Of a DNA stretch of 64,000 nt, positions 1 through 9,730 are shown one piece after another. Source of the DNA: an uncultured Alteromonadaceae bacterium (GTDB lineage Bacteria > Pseudomonadota > Gammaproteobacteria > Enterobacterales > Alteromonadaceae); the NCBI GenBank assembly GCA_947501935.1, contig CANMXU010000021.1, positions 25,325 through 89,324 on the forward strand. Reading direction: 5' to 3'. Under the pieces are notes generated by a model. It was not told where the DNA came from. It saw only the letters and a list, made by a program, of their open reading frames with translations, and searched no databases. How positions within the stretch are numbered: position 1 is the stretch's first letter; every line of letters starts with the position of its first letter. The position numbers and the translations under genes are program-made.

Positions 1-2509
1 CTTGCTGTGCTTTTACCAAACCTAAAACTTCGGTGCGGAAATCTTCACGTCTATCAGACCAACGTAGGCCACCACGAGCCACTTTACCACCACGTAGATG
101 CACCCCTTCAATTTGCGGCGAATAAACAAAAATTTCAAATTTAGGTAACGGCAATGGTACATCTGAAATTTCTGATGGTAATATTTTAAATGATATATAA
201 GGCTTCACCCCAGTTTCAGGGTGCGGTTGGAAGTAGTTCGTTCTAATCGTTGCTTTGATCATTTCAACAAAACGGCGAATAATACGGTCATCATCTAAGT
301 TGGCAACACTGTCTAACGAGCTTTCGATTTCTTCGTATAGTTTAGTTTTGGCTTTATCTGTGGTTTTTGCTTTTGGATCAAAACGTAAATTAAAAGCATT
401 AATCAATAGTTTGGCAATATCTGGGTAGCGGGCAAAGGTATCTTCAATATAGCTTTGACTAAAAGTACCGCCGATTTGACGTTCATATTTGGCAAAAGCA
501 CGTAAAATAGAAACCTCACGGCCGTCTAATTCAGCACCTAAAATAAGGCGGTTAAAGCCATCATCTTCTAAATCACCACTCCACACTTTCGCAAATGCAT
601 CTTGAAACAGGCTTTGTACTATGACTAAATTAAATTTACCATCGCCAGTTAATAGCATTGAAAAATCAAGTATCCAATGAGTTTCACCATCAAGTGTTCT
701 AACCGCATACGGACTTTCGCCAATTACACGCAGGCCAAAGTTTTCTAAAATAGGTAAGACATCAGATAAATGTAATGGCTCGCCAGAATGGAATAATTTA
801 AGTTTAACAAAACGACTATCAGATTTTTCTTCTTGTGGTTGATAAAACAGCATTTCCAATTTATTGCTATTAGAAAGTGCTTCTAGTTTTTCAATATCAA
901 CAATGGCCGAGCCGGGTAAAACTTCATCTTTATAAGCTTGTGGGAAACTCACATATTTACGACTTAACGCTTTACCTTTTGCTTCACCTGAGTGTGAGTT
1001 AAGTGCGCCAGCCAATTTATCATCCCAGCTACGGGCCGCTTCATTTAAATTCTTTTCAATTTCTTTCACATTAACATCTGCTTTAGTTGATTTTACTCGC
1101 ACAATATAGTGAGTTCGCGCTTGAACTGATTCGGAAAAATACGTAGTAAACTCTACGTCTTCGTCGCTGCCCAAAGCTTCTTGTAATAGTTTTTGCGTAT
1201 TAATACGAAGTGCGGTGTTGTAACGCTCTCTTGGTACGTAAACCATGCATGAATAAAAGCGGTCAAAGGCGTCTCGACGAATAAACAAGCCGGTGTAATC
1301 ACGCTCTTGCATGCGTAAAATACCTAATACGTGTTGCAACAATTCAGCGGTATCGGTTTGTAATATTTCATCGCGTGGATAAGTTTCTAAAATATTAATT
1401 AAGGTTTTGTACGCGTGCGCCCCTTGGGCAAAGCCAGATGCTTCACAAACCGCTTTCACTTTTGATTTGATCAACGGAATATTTAAAGCACTGTTGGTGT
1501 AATAAGCTGAACCAAATAAGCCGACAAAACGTTCTTCACCTATGACATTACCGTCAGCATCAAAACGTTTTATGCCGATATAGTCAAGATGTGCAGGACG
1601 ATGTACCCGTGAACGAGAATTGGTTTTGGTTAAAATAAGAAGGTTTTCACCTAGTGCCAATTCTCGAGCTGACTCACCTAACGTCGACATTAAGCGTTGC
1701 TTAGTACCTTTTGAGTTTTTCATTAAACCCAAGCTCGATTTTACATTGGCGGTTAAAGCAACATCACCTTTAAGTGCTTTAACATCGTAAGAACGGTAAC
1801 CCATTAAGGTGAAATTGTTATTTAGCATCCATTCTAAAAATTCAACTGAGTCGTCTTTTGTGCCTTTGGTGCAAGGTAATTTGGCTTTTTTAATGTCAGT
1901 GATAATATCAGCTAAGCGTTTCGTCATCGGTTGCCAGTCTGAAACGGTCAGGGAAATATCACTTACTACTGAATGCAATTCTTTGGTGATGTTATCAAGC
2001 ACACTTTGATCTGATTGACGGTCAATCTCAATAAAAAATACGGTTTCTACCGAGGTTGATTTAATTTTCTTATCGGCTGCTCGAGATAATTGCGTAATTT
2101 GATTTTTACTATCGCGCACTATTCTAATTGGGCAATTAAGCATTAAATGGGGAAATAAGCCCAAACGACTTAACGCAATGCGTAAAGAGTTCACCAAAAA
2201 TGGCATATCTTTAACAATAACTTCAATAATAGTGTGGCTAGATTTCCAGCCATGCTTTGAAACTTGTGGGTTAAATACCTTGATCACCGGCTCATCATCT
2301 TGATGACCGTTAAGGGAATTCCACAAACTTAAGGTTGCACCATACATGTCACTATCATTTCGATGTGCAATGTCTAGGGTTGAAATATTGCCATATAGCA
2401 AATCTGCAAATTGCTCAACTAAAGGAGCTGTATCTGCTGGAACTTTTTGCTGTATTAATTGAGCAACGTTTTTGAGAATAACTGAGGGTAAACCGTCTAC
2501 TAACGCCAT
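1..2509 (-). CDS. gdh: NAD-specific glutamate dehydrogenase (large bacterial type), 3' part outside the window
   Basis: The protein starts at 2509 (MALVDGLPSVILKN..., AGGA just upstream) and stays open to the left edge, so about 836 N-terminal residues are seen and the stop codon is missing. The family uses NAD+ to deaminate glutamate to 2-oxoglutarate and ammonium in the cytoplasm, feeding amino-acid carbon into the TCA cycle. The last visible segment carries the family signature around HLRGGKVARGGLRWSDR followed by EDFRTEVLGL, which opens the catalytic dehydrogenase domain. The long N-terminal part is the regulatory region (ACT-like domains) typical of the roughly 1600-residue enzymes. It stands alone, and the upstream exporter operon ends in its own terminator. 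The family call is firm; the symbol is generic because naming differs among genera. Confidence 0.93.
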   Translation of the reverse strand, partial: MALVDGLPSVILKNVAQLIQQKVPADTAPLVEQFADLLYGNISTLDIAHRNDSDMYGATLSLWNSLNGHQDDEPVIKVFNPQVSKHGWKSSHTIIEVIVKDMPFLVNSLRIALSRLGLFPHLMLNCPIRIVRDSKNQITQLSRAADKKIKSTSVETVFFIEIDRQSDQSVLDNITKELHSVVSDISLTVSDWQPMTKRLADIITDIKKAKLPCTKGTKDDSVEFLEWMLNNNFTLMGYRSYDVKALKGDVALTANVKSSLGLMKNSKGTKQRLMSTLGESARELALGENLLILTKTNSRSRVHRPAHLDYIGIKRFDADGNVIGEERFVGLFGSAYYTNSALNIPLIKSKVKAVCEASGFAQGAHAYKTLINILETYPRDEILQTDTAELLQHVLGILRMQERDYTGLFIRRDAFDRFYSCMVYVPRERYNTALRINTQKLLQEALGSDEDVEFTTYFSESVQARTHYIVRVKSTKADVNVKEIEKNLNEAARSWDDKLAGALNSHSGEAKGKALSRKYVSFPQAYKDEVLPGSAIVDIEKLEALSNSNKLEMLFYQPQEEKSDSRFVKLKLFHSGEPLHLSDVLPILENFGLRVIGESPYAVRTLDGETHWILDFSMLLTGDGKFNLVIVQSLFQDAFAKVWSGDLEDDGFNRLILGAELDGREVSILRAFAKYERQIGGTFSQSYIEDTFARYPDIAKLLINAFNLRFDPKAKTTDKAKTKLYEEIESSLDSVANLDDDRIIRRFVEMIKATIRTNYFQPHPETGVKPYISFKILPSEISDVPLPLPKFEIFVYSPQIEGVHLRGGKVARGGLRWSDRREDFRTEVLGLVKAQQ

Positions 2510-2831
2510 GCCGTTTTCCTTTGGATAAAACGCTTGAATGTATAATTGTATGTGCTGTGTAATTTTTTAGAGTAACTTTCACGATAAGTCTAGATAAGGC
2601 TTTCGTAAATTTTTTATCATTGTCTATCAGAATAGACCATAAAACGGATTTTATTAGTAATTTTAGGCGATTGCGAGGTATTTTTTCTTAAACAAACTGG
2701 TCAAACCAAATAGAAGGAGGGAATTAAATTCATCAATATAGGGATTTATTCACTAGCTTTAAATAGAAAATGACCTTTCGGCCATTTTCGTGTGTAATTA
2801 TTCAATAACAACTGGGTAAATAAATTTTACA
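2510..2831. other. intergenic region upstream of the glutamate dehydrogenase gene
   Basis: No gene is seen in these 322 bases. They hold the terminator of the exporter operon (2768-2791) and should hold the gdh promoter on the minus strand. A small perfect hairpin (GTCTAT, 4-base loop, ATAGAC) lies at 2622-2637. A weak FadR-like sequence, AACTGGTCAAACCAAAT, is at 2695-2711. I cannot assign a confident -35/-10 pair. Confidence 0.5.
2768..2791 (-). terminator. rho-independent terminator after the RND exporter gene
   Basis: On the minus strand AAATGGCC pairs with GGTCATTT around a GAAA tetraloop (one G-U pair), followed by a T-rich stretch (TTTTCTATTT). It sits about 40 bases past the exporter stop codon. 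Confidence 0.7.
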
Positions 2832-5141
2832 TTATTTTTGTTTGGGCCATAAAAATGCAGCAATAGCCGGTAAAACGATGATTGCTGCGAGCATATTTAC
2901 CAAAAACATAAAGGTTAATAATATTCCCATGTCTACTTGAAATTTCAAATCGGAGAAGAACCAAGTCGATACACCTATAGCTAAAGTAACTCCAGTAATA
3001 AGTACCGCACTGCCCCGTTCTTTTAATGCCGATAAATAAGCAGAAGCAACAGTTTCCCCTTTACTGAGTTTTGCGCTCATCGTTGAAAGAATATAAATAC
3101 CATAATCAACACCAATACCCACACCTAAGGCAATTACAGGTAAGGTAGATACAGTTAAACCAATATCTAATACCGTCATCAGCCATTGTGCTAATGTTGA
3201 AACCACATACAAAGGAACAACTACGGCAATGGTAGCGCGTAAACTTTTAAAGCTTATTAAACACAATAAAATAACCGCGCCATAAACATATAGCATCATA
3301 GGTAATTGTGCCGCTTCAACTGCTTCATTAGTGGCTGCCATAACTCCTACAGGGCCAGAAGCTAATTTAAATTGAAACTTATCATTATCAAACGTTTTAG
3401 CAGCTTCTTTTACAGCGTCAACCACACGATTGATAGTAACCGCTTTATGGTCTTCTAAGAAAAGAATTACCGGCATAACGCTACAATCACTATTAAGTAA
3501 ACCGCTTGACGAAGGAACGCGCGCTATAGACTGCACTAAAGATTGTTGGTTACGAGAAAGAACGCGCCATTTAGGGTTACCTTCGTTATAACCAGCATTC
3601 ACTAGCTTAGCAATGGATGACAAACTTACCGCCGACTGCACGCCTTCAACATTTTCCATTTGCCATTGAAAGCGATCAATTTGCTCCATAGTGTCGTAAT
3701 AGGCACAGGCATTAACCTCTCCTTCAATAATCACCGACATGTAGTCAACACTAATAGCATATTTATCAGTGATCAAAAAAGTGTCTTGGTTATAGCGCGA
3801 TTGTTCATGTAGGGCTGGTGCACCAGCATGTAGTTCGCCTATTTTTAGGTCTTGAGAATAATGTAAGCCCGCTAAGTAAAGTAATGCGGTAATAACTAAA
3901 ATTATCATCGCTGGCCCTCTGGAAGCGAACTTAGACATTAGTAGCCATACTGAAGCGGTTTCTTCTTTTTTATGCTCTGGTTTTTTCTCAGGAAATCGTA
4001 CATACGAAACCAACACCGGTAATAAAATTAGGTTGGTTAATATGATCATCGCCACCCCTAAAGAGGCGGTAATAGCAAGCTCTCGAATAATACCAATATC
4101 TATTGATAATAAGGTTAAAAAGCCTACCGTATCTGAAATTAGCGCAACCCCACCTGGTACAAGTAAAGCACGGAAACTTAATTGCGCTGCAACCTTACTG
4201 GAACGGCCTTTATTAACCATTTTCCCAACCGAGTTGATCATTTGCACGCCATGACTCACCCCAATGGCAAAAACTAAAAAGGGGATCAAAATAGACATAG
4301 GGTCTAAGCCAAAGCCTAAGGTTGATAACATCCCCATTTGCCAAACAACGGCAATAAGTGAACAAACAATAGGTAAAAAAGTAAGCGTGGCTGAGTGGCA
4401 AAAGAAATATACCATAACCGCGGTGATGGCTATGGCTACGGCAAAGAATAAAACCACACCTTTGGCACCTTCAGCAACATCGCCAACCATTTTAGCAAAA
4501 CCAATAATGTGTATGCTTATAGTGCCCTTCTCATATTCTTGACGTATTTCTTGTTCAAGCTGATTGGCTAAATTAATGGTATTAAGCTTTTCACCAGTAT
4601 TAGGGTCGATATCAAGCAGTGAAGTTCTCACCATAGAACAGCTATAGTCATCAGCTACTATGCTGCCTACAATACCTGCTTTTTCGATATTGCCTTTAAC
4701 TATGGCTAAACCTTGCTGATGGGGCTGAAAGTCTGCAGGAATAACGGGACCACCAGCAAAACCATCCTCAACAATTTCAACAAAACGAGTACTTGGTGAA
4801 AATAACGACTTCACTTGTATGCGATCAACACCGGGAATAAAAAATAATTTATCGTGCACACCTTTTAAACTGGTAAAAAAGGTTTCATTAAAAATATCGC
4901 CTGAATTATCACATACAGAAATTAAAATATTATTTGCGCCACCAAAATTTTGGCGATGCTTTAAATAGGTTTTCATGTATTGATGATTTAAGGGAATATT
5001 TTTGGTAAACGAGGCATCAAGCTTAATTTGGCTAGCCTGAAATATTAGAAAAATGCTTGTGATGACAAAAAGTGACAGCACAAAAATACGATGGCGAAAT
5101 ATCCCCACCTCTAAACGGTTAATCAGAGAATCAATTATCAT
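2832..5141 (-). CDS. MMPL/RND-superfamily exporter
   Basis: This 769-residue inner-membrane protein has the duplicated RND layout: one N-terminal transmembrane helix (about 15-35), a large periplasmic loop, a membrane block at about 225-390, a second helix and loop, and a last membrane block from about 635. The second half has the family motif GVGIGVDYGIYI with its aspartate; the matching motif in the first half reads AIGVSHGVQM, without it. Family members use proton-motive force to move lipids or other hydrophobic compounds toward the outer membrane. It is the last gene of a four-gene cluster, 5 bases after the YCF48-like gene. The FadR-like sites at the head of the cluster suggest a lipid or fatty-acid-linked cargo, but this is inference and the substrate is unknown. 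Confidence 0.88.
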   Translation of the reverse strand: MIIDSLINRLEVGIFRHRIFVLSLFVITSIFLIFQASQIKLDASFTKNIPLNHQYMKTYLKHRQNFGGANNILISVCDNSGDIFNETFFTSLKGVHDKLFFIPGVDRIQVKSLFSPSTRFVEIVEDGFAGGPVIPADFQPHQQGLAIVKGNIEKAGIVGSIVADDYSCSMVRTSLLDIDPNTGEKLNTINLANQLEQEIRQEYEKGTISIHIIGFAKMVGDVAEGAKGVVLFFAVAIAITAVMVYFFCHSATLTFLPIVCSLIAVVWQMGMLSTLGFGLDPMSILIPFLVFAIGVSHGVQMINSVGKMVNKGRSSKVAAQLSFRALLVPGGVALISDTVGFLTLLSIDIGIIRELAITASLGVAMIILTNLILLPVLVSYVRFPEKKPEHKKEETASVWLLMSKFASRGPAMIILVITALLYLAGLHYSQDLKIGELHAGAPALHEQSRYNQDTFLITDKYAISVDYMSVIIEGEVNACAYYDTMEQIDRFQWQMENVEGVQSAVSLSSIAKLVNAGYNEGNPKWRVLSRNQQSLVQSIARVPSSSGLLNSDCSVMPVILFLEDHKAVTINRVVDAVKEAAKTFDNDKFQFKLASGPVGVMAATNEAVEAAQLPMMLYVYGAVILLCLISFKSLRATIAVVVPLYVVSTLAQWLMTVLDIGLTVSTLPVIALGVGIGVDYGIYILSTMSAKLSKGETVASAYLSALKERGSAVLITGVTLAIGVSTWFFSDLKFQVDMGILLTFMFLVNMLAAIIVLPAIAAFLWPKQK

Positions 5142-5146
5142 ATAAG

Positions 5147-6172
5147 CTACTTCGCCATTGTAATATTTTTAATGCCTACTTCAGAAACCACTACTAATTG
5201 GTTATTAAACCAAACACCAGCAATTAACGCTTTACCATCGGCTTGAACTTTTTTAGTAAAGGTTGCACCGTCATCAGCGCTTTCTAATAACATGCCATTA
5301 TTACCGATTAAAAAAATGCGATTATCATCAGATAAAATAATCGAACTTAATAATGACGTGGTATCGGTTATACTTTTTTGCCAAGGCGTGCCATTTTTTA
5401 AGCTTCTAAATACGTTGCCACGTAAACCAACAACAATTAAGTTTCCTTCAAGGGTACGAGCAATATCAAAGAATGAACCTTGGTAAATTTCATCAAATGT
5501 TTGCCATGAGCGGCCAAAGTCATTACTTTTAGCGATCAGCCCTATTTCACCTACAAGGTACAATGTTCTACCATCAATAAATATACGATTAAAATGCGGT
5601 AAAATACTGCCAATTTCATCTAAATACGCTTCTTCATCTTCTTGCTTTACTTCCGCCAAGTATTCAATGTCGTCAATTGGCAGAAATTCATCATGAAATT
5701 CAAATTGCCATGTTTGGCCACCATTTATGGTACGAAACACTTGGCCATATGCACCTACTGCGATGCCGTGCTGTTCATCTTCAAAAACAATATCAAATAA
5801 AGGTTTTTCTAATTCAGGTAAATACTGCTGTATTTGCCAAGTGGTGCCACCATCACGGGTATGTAAAATTGTAGCGTCGTGACCAACGGCCCAGCCAAGT
5901 TGGCTATTGAGAAAATAAACCCCAGTTAAGGTTACTTGAACAGGTACTTGTGCTTGTTGCCAATTCGTTGCATCTGGCGTGGTAAGAATATGGCCATGCT
6001 GACCAACAGCAATTAGTTTATTTTCACCTACACGGGTAATATCTAACAATAAGGCATTTTGAGCTAAAGGGGCAATTTGTGCAGGCAAAGGTGTTGCAGA
6101 CACTGATTCAGCGCTTACATATAGCGGAGTCGTTAAAACACTGGTTATCAGTAAAACGAAAAGATACTTCAT
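5147..6172 (-). CDS. YCF48/HCF136-like periplasmic beta-propeller protein
   Basis: The 341-residue protein begins with a signal peptide (MKYLFVLLITSVLTTPLYVSA). The rest is a run of BNR/Asp-box-like propeller blades with repeats such as GWAVGHDATILHTRDGGTTW, GIAVGAYGQVFRTINGGQTW and LYLVGEIGLIAKSNDFGRSW. In plants and cyanobacteria YCF48/HCF136 assists photosystem II assembly. Bacterial relatives beside MMPL exporters are presumably periplasmic assembly or docking partners, but their role is not established. Position in the cluster (after DUF1329, 5 bases before the exporter) supports an accessory role in the same export system. A strong hairpin precedes the gene, so its expression may differ from that of the two upstream genes. 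Confidence 0.85.
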   Translation of the reverse strand: MKYLFVLLITSVLTTPLYVSAESVSATPLPAQIAPLAQNALLLDITRVGENKLIAVGQHGHILTTPDATNWQQAQVPVQVTLTGVYFLNSQLGWAVGHDATILHTRDGGTTWQIQQYLPELEKPLFDIVFEDEQHGIAVGAYGQVFRTINGGQTWQFEFHDEFLPIDDIEYLAEVKQEDEEAYLDEIGSILPHFNRIFIDGRTLYLVGEIGLIAKSNDFGRSWQTFDEIYQGSFFDIARTLEGNLIVVGLRGNVFRSLKNGTPWQKSITDTTSLLSSIILSDDNRIFLIGNNGMLLESADDGATFTKKVQADGKALIAGVWFNNQLVVVSEVGIKNITMAK

Positions 6173-6195
6173 ATAAATCTCTTACGGTTTTAAAT

Positions 6196-6225
6196 AAAAT
6201 CGGCTGATGAACATCAGCCGATTTT
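6196..6225 (-). terminator. strong hairpin between DUF1329 and YCF48-like genes (possible intra-operon terminator)
   Basis: A perfect 13-bp stem (AAAATCGGCTGAT with ATCAGCCGATTTT) closes a 4-base GAAC loop and is followed on the minus strand by ATTTAAAA. It lies in the 67-base gap between co-directional genes of one cluster, so it may attenuate transcription into the YCF48 and exporter genes or mark the end of a separate transcript. Confidence 0.75.
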
Positions 6226-6239
6226 TAACAAAATAAACC

Positions 6240-7604
6240 TTATCTTCGTCCTTCACGTCGTAACGCAGATGGAGTAAATGATTTATCGTTAATTTCTTTT
6301 GAAAAGTCATACATTTCAGTTTCGTTATCTAAACCTATCGCAATATAGCGACGAGATTGTAGATCATGAAATACTTCAAGCGTAGACCATTGTGTAGGAA
6401 CTTCATAATAATTAATACCATGGGCAACACCAACACGGTATAGCTCATCACGATTATCATAAATATCCGTTATCGCAATTTGCCAACTGTCTTCGTCAAT
6501 GAAAAACACACGTTTTTTATAAGTATGGCGAGTATTTGCTTTTAACTCAGCTTCTACCACCCATACCCTATGCTTTTCGTAACGAACATGCTCAGGGTTA
6601 ATATGACCAGCATGAACGATATCATCATATTTCAACTTATCACTATGTAAGCGATAGTCGTTGTAAGGAATTAATAATTCTTGCTTACCTTTTAAGGTCC
6701 AGTTGTAACGATCTGGCGCGCCATTGAACATATCAAAGTCATCAGTGGTTCTGAGGCCATCTGAAGCTGTACCAGGTGCATCATAAGCAACATTTGGCGC
6801 GCGACGTACACGACGCTGCCCAGTGTTGTATGTCCATGCTTGGCGTGGCGTTTTTATTTGATCCATAGTTTCATGAACTAATAATGCTGTTCCGGCTAAG
6901 CGTGCTGGCTCAGAAACCTTTTGCTTAAACTTAAACAAAATATTATTTTTTTGTAGTTCTTCAGGGCTGGCGCCTTTTATGCCGTAAGGCAGCAGCATTT
7001 CTTCTTGGAAACCAACAAAGGTATAATTACCGTTTGCTGTTGGTGCAGCTTGGCCGCCATGGCGTGTTGCCGCTTCGCCGCGATAACGAACAATATGATT
7101 CCAAATCGCTTCTAAGCCATCTTTAGGTTGTGGAAAAGGTACACCAACGGCAGCGTTACTAATACCGTTACCATTTTCAACCAATTCACTACGAGTAGCA
7201 TTATCTAAAGTAGCTTGATACACATGCTCTGGATATGAAGCCGAGCGGTGAGTTTTATACACATTCATCTGATAAGTATCAGGGTAAGTGTTAAAAAGCT
7301 TAACTTGTCCTGGCGTTAACAGGTTTTCATATTGTGCTAAGTTCTTTGAGGTAATGGTATATTCGATGTTATCACTCGCGTATGGATCAATATGGTGATC
7401 ACCGGCCTTATAACCTGCTGGCGCTTGTGTAATACCACCAGTCCACGCTGGAATAGAACCATCCTTATTAGCAGCACGTACCGCACCTAGTGGGGTTAGT
7501 TCAGTTTTTAATTTAGCAGCTTGCTCAGCAGTTATTTTTGCCTGCGCCGTTGCCCCAGTAAAGGCAAGTGAAATAGCTAAAGATATTAATGTTATTTGTT
7601 TCAT
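6240..7604 (-). CDS. DUF1329 family secreted lipoprotein-carrier-like protein
   Basis: This 454-residue protein has a signal peptide (MKQITLISLAISLAFTGATAQA) and then the DUF1329 fold along its length, with family-typical segments GAVRAANKDGSIPAWTGG near the N-terminus, TGQRRVRRAPNVAYD in the middle and KHRVWVVEAELKANTRHTYKKR later. The family is structurally related to LolA/LolB carriers, which shuttle lipidated cargo across the periplasm. It pairs almost invariably with DUF1302 proteins, as here (stop of the DUF1302 gene 47 bases upstream). Together they look like the periplasmic carrier and outer-membrane part of a trans-envelope path ending in the MMPL exporter. The family call is firm; the role is inferred. 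Confidence 0.9.
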   Translation of the reverse strand: MKQITLISLAISLAFTGATAQAKITAEQAAKLKTELTPLGAVRAANKDGSIPAWTGGITQAPAGYKAGDHHIDPYASDNIEYTITSKNLAQYENLLTPGQVKLFNTYPDTYQMNVYKTHRSASYPEHVYQATLDNATRSELVENGNGISNAAVGVPFPQPKDGLEAIWNHIVRYRGEAATRHGGQAAPTANGNYTFVGFQEEMLLPYGIKGASPEELQKNNILFKFKQKVSEPARLAGTALLVHETMDQIKTPRQAWTYNTGQRRVRRAPNVAYDAPGTASDGLRTTDDFDMFNGAPDRYNWTLKGKQELLIPYNDYRLHSDKLKYDDIVHAGHINPEHVRYEKHRVWVVEAELKANTRHTYKKRVFFIDEDSWQIAITDIYDNRDELYRVGVAHGINYYEVPTQWSTLEVFHDLQSRRYIAIGLDNETEMYDFSKEINDKSFTPSALRREGRR

Positions 7605-7619
7605 TTACTTTCCCTTAAA

Positions 7620-7652
7620 AGACTAATGTCTTTGAAAATCTTAAGTTAGTCT
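7620..7652 (-). other. small intercistronic inverted repeat
   Basis: AGACTAA (7620-7626) and TTAGTCT (7646-7652) face each other across 19 bases between the DUF1302 stop codon and the DUF1329 start. It could be a 3' mRNA-stabilising stem; it lacks a T-run and is not called a terminator. Confidence 0.35.
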
Positions 7653-9730
7653 TAAATTGAATACTTCACACTGAAAGAAACATAATCGCGGTCTTCCATT
7701 TGGTTGGTTGTGCCAACCCCGTCGAAAAAGCTGTTGTAATTTAGCTGCGCAGACCATTTACTTTGGTAATCAAAACCCAAACCTAAAGCAACTGACTTAC
7801 GCTTTTCAACAAATAAGAATAATGGGTCTGGTGTTGTACCTTCAACGTCATGCGAAAAAACCACACGCGGTGAAACGTTAATGCCAGCAAAAACGTTATT
7901 GTAATCAAGCTTACCAACTACCCGATACCCCCAAGCAAAATCTGTTGGGAATGGATTAGTTTCAACACCATCTTGAATACCAAGTTCTAAACCCGGTTTA
8001 CCTTCTATACCACCATTTCGTGCCGTACCTGGACCATTAAGGCGTAAAATACTTTCATCAGGCATATCATTAATATTTATACCGCCAACCTCGAGTAACC
8101 CGGTCATTTGACTGGCACCCAAAGATGGACCGAATAAATGAGTTAAGGTTACTTGTGCTTGTACGGTATCAGATAAAATAAAACCATTTGCCGTTTCACC
8201 AGGGTCGAAATAGCCCATTTGTGAAATACCCGCTAAATCTTCACGAATAATATTTTCATTTACATCTGGATGTGCCAATTGTTGTGGCATTGCGGCAAAT
8301 AACAATTCTACATCATCAATTTGTAGTGGTTCATCTTGTCGATAAGAAACTTCACCGGCAACAGAAGTTGTGCCTACTACGGTATTAAAGCTCATCGCGT
8401 AAAGTTGAATATCTTCAGGGTAAGCTAATTGAACTTTAGAGAAAGCATCAAGTTCGGTGTAGTTATCAATAGTAATTTCATTTTGGGCGATAAAGCCTAA
8501 ATCACCTTTTACCGCAGCATCTGTAAAGTTTGCTGTTACACCAGAAAACAATGGACGACGGCTATGATAATTCATGTAGTAAAAGCTTAACTCAGTATCA
8601 TTTAGCTCAGGCACATACCAAGAAAGACGTAAACCATATTGACCACCGTCATCGGGCTCAATAGCGGCTTTGCTGCCTGGCGCTCGTAAAGTAAGTTTAG
8701 TTGGGTATGACATATACATGCCATAAATTTGGGCCTGTGCTTCAGCATCAGTTGGGTCGGTATTTAACAAAGCCGTACGAACTTCATTTAAACCTGTGAT
8801 TAAAAAATCGAGATCTATATCAGGGTTACCAGTAAATCCTAATTGAACATTATTATAATGTCCGCCGGCACCGGCAAAGTCATTGGTGGAAAAATAACTA
8901 CCCGGCGTTGGAAGAATGGTTTTTTCCCAGCCATATTGGTAAAACATTTCTACGTTAACATTTTCAGTAAGGCCAAGTGATGCCCAAACGGCGCCAAAAG
9001 GAATAAATGCTTCTTTCAGTTCTGAACCGGGAGCCTTTAAACGGGCAATATCTACCGGGTTAAGTTCACTAATACCATGAGAAATTAGCGTACTCTCGCC
9101 CCAACTGATCACTTGTTGACCAATGCGTATAGAGAAAGGCATTTCACCTAAATCGAAGTCGCCATATACAAAAGCATCTAATAAACGTACATCAGCACAC
9201 GAGTATTCTTTAGCTTCATCATCACGACATGGGTCGTTATTTACTTGCGAGGTTGGATTAGTCCAAGCTCGGTCGTCATCCATCATAGCAAAGTCGTAAT
9301 AGTACATACCACGCACAAACAAACCGACATTGTCATATCGAATATCTAATTCGTGTGAGCCTTTAAATATTTTTGAAAACGCATCACCGGCATCGTAATT
9401 AAGATTGCCGTTATCACCATTATTTGAATAACTTCCTTTACCGTTCCAAATATCAGCAGCAACAGGTGTATTGTAAGGTGCGAATGGTTTATAAGAATTA
9501 AAATCAAAACCATTATTTAGATTATTCGATTTACCAACATTGGCATCCCAGTTTCTATCTTCAACTCGCCAGCTAGAGCCGACAGTGAAAGTTGAATCAA
9601 AACTAATATCGAAATTGCCAAGTTGGAAATTGGCCGCTTGAGCATTGTGCGAAGCCAGTGTTATCAACGCTACACTAATGCAGGTTGCTAAAGGCTTTTT
9701 ATAAAACGTATTGCGAAGGCAATGTTCCAT
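7652..9730 (-). CDS. DUF1302 family outer-membrane beta-barrel protein
   Basis: This 692-residue protein starts at 9730 (GGGGAG 6 bases upstream of ATG) with a signal peptide ending near SHNAQA. The mature part matches DUF1302: N-terminal FQLGNFDISFDSTFTVGSSW, a central GQQVISWGESTLISHGISELNP block, and repeated amphipathic strands through the last segment, which ends in VSFSVKYSI. Such proteins are predicted outer-membrane channels of the porin or fatty-acid-transporter style. It is first in the DUF1302-DUF1329-YCF48-MMPL cluster and has two overlapping FadR-like operators about 280 bases upstream, suggesting control by long-chain acyl-CoA. The transported molecule is unknown. Confidence 0.9.
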   Translation of the reverse strand: MEHCLRNTFYKKPLATCISVALITLASHNAQAANFQLGNFDISFDSTFTVGSSWRVEDRNWDANVGKSNNLNNGFDFNSYKPFAPYNTPVAADIWNGKGSYSNNGDNGNLNYDAGDAFSKIFKGSHELDIRYDNVGLFVRGMYYYDFAMMDDDRAWTNPTSQVNNDPCRDDEAKEYSCADVRLLDAFVYGDFDLGEMPFSIRIGQQVISWGESTLISHGISELNPVDIARLKAPGSELKEAFIPFGAVWASLGLTENVNVEMFYQYGWEKTILPTPGSYFSTNDFAGAGGHYNNVQLGFTGNPDIDLDFLITGLNEVRTALLNTDPTDAEAQAQIYGMYMSYPTKLTLRAPGSKAAIEPDDGGQYGLRLSWYVPELNDTELSFYYMNYHSRRPLFSGVTANFTDAAVKGDLGFIAQNEITIDNYTELDAFSKVQLAYPEDIQLYAMSFNTVVGTTSVAGEVSYRQDEPLQIDDVELLFAAMPQQLAHPDVNENIIREDLAGISQMGYFDPGETANGFILSDTVQAQVTLTHLFGPSLGASQMTGLLEVGGININDMPDESILRLNGPGTARNGGIEGKPGLELGIQDGVETNPFPTDFAWGYRVVGKLDYNNVFAGINVSPRVVFSHDVEGTTPDPLFLFVEKRKSVALGLGFDYQSKWSAQLNYNSFFDGVGTTNQMEDRDYVSFSVKYSI

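Noticed and set aside
1809..2009. 66-residue plus-strand frame inside the glutamate dehydrogenase gene
   Set aside because: It lies antisense to a clearly conserved coding region and has no recognisable protein features.
2695..2711. FadR-like sequence upstream of the glutamate dehydrogenase gene
   Set aside because: The left half is good but the right half departs from the core (AAACCA), so it is too weak to annotate as an operator.
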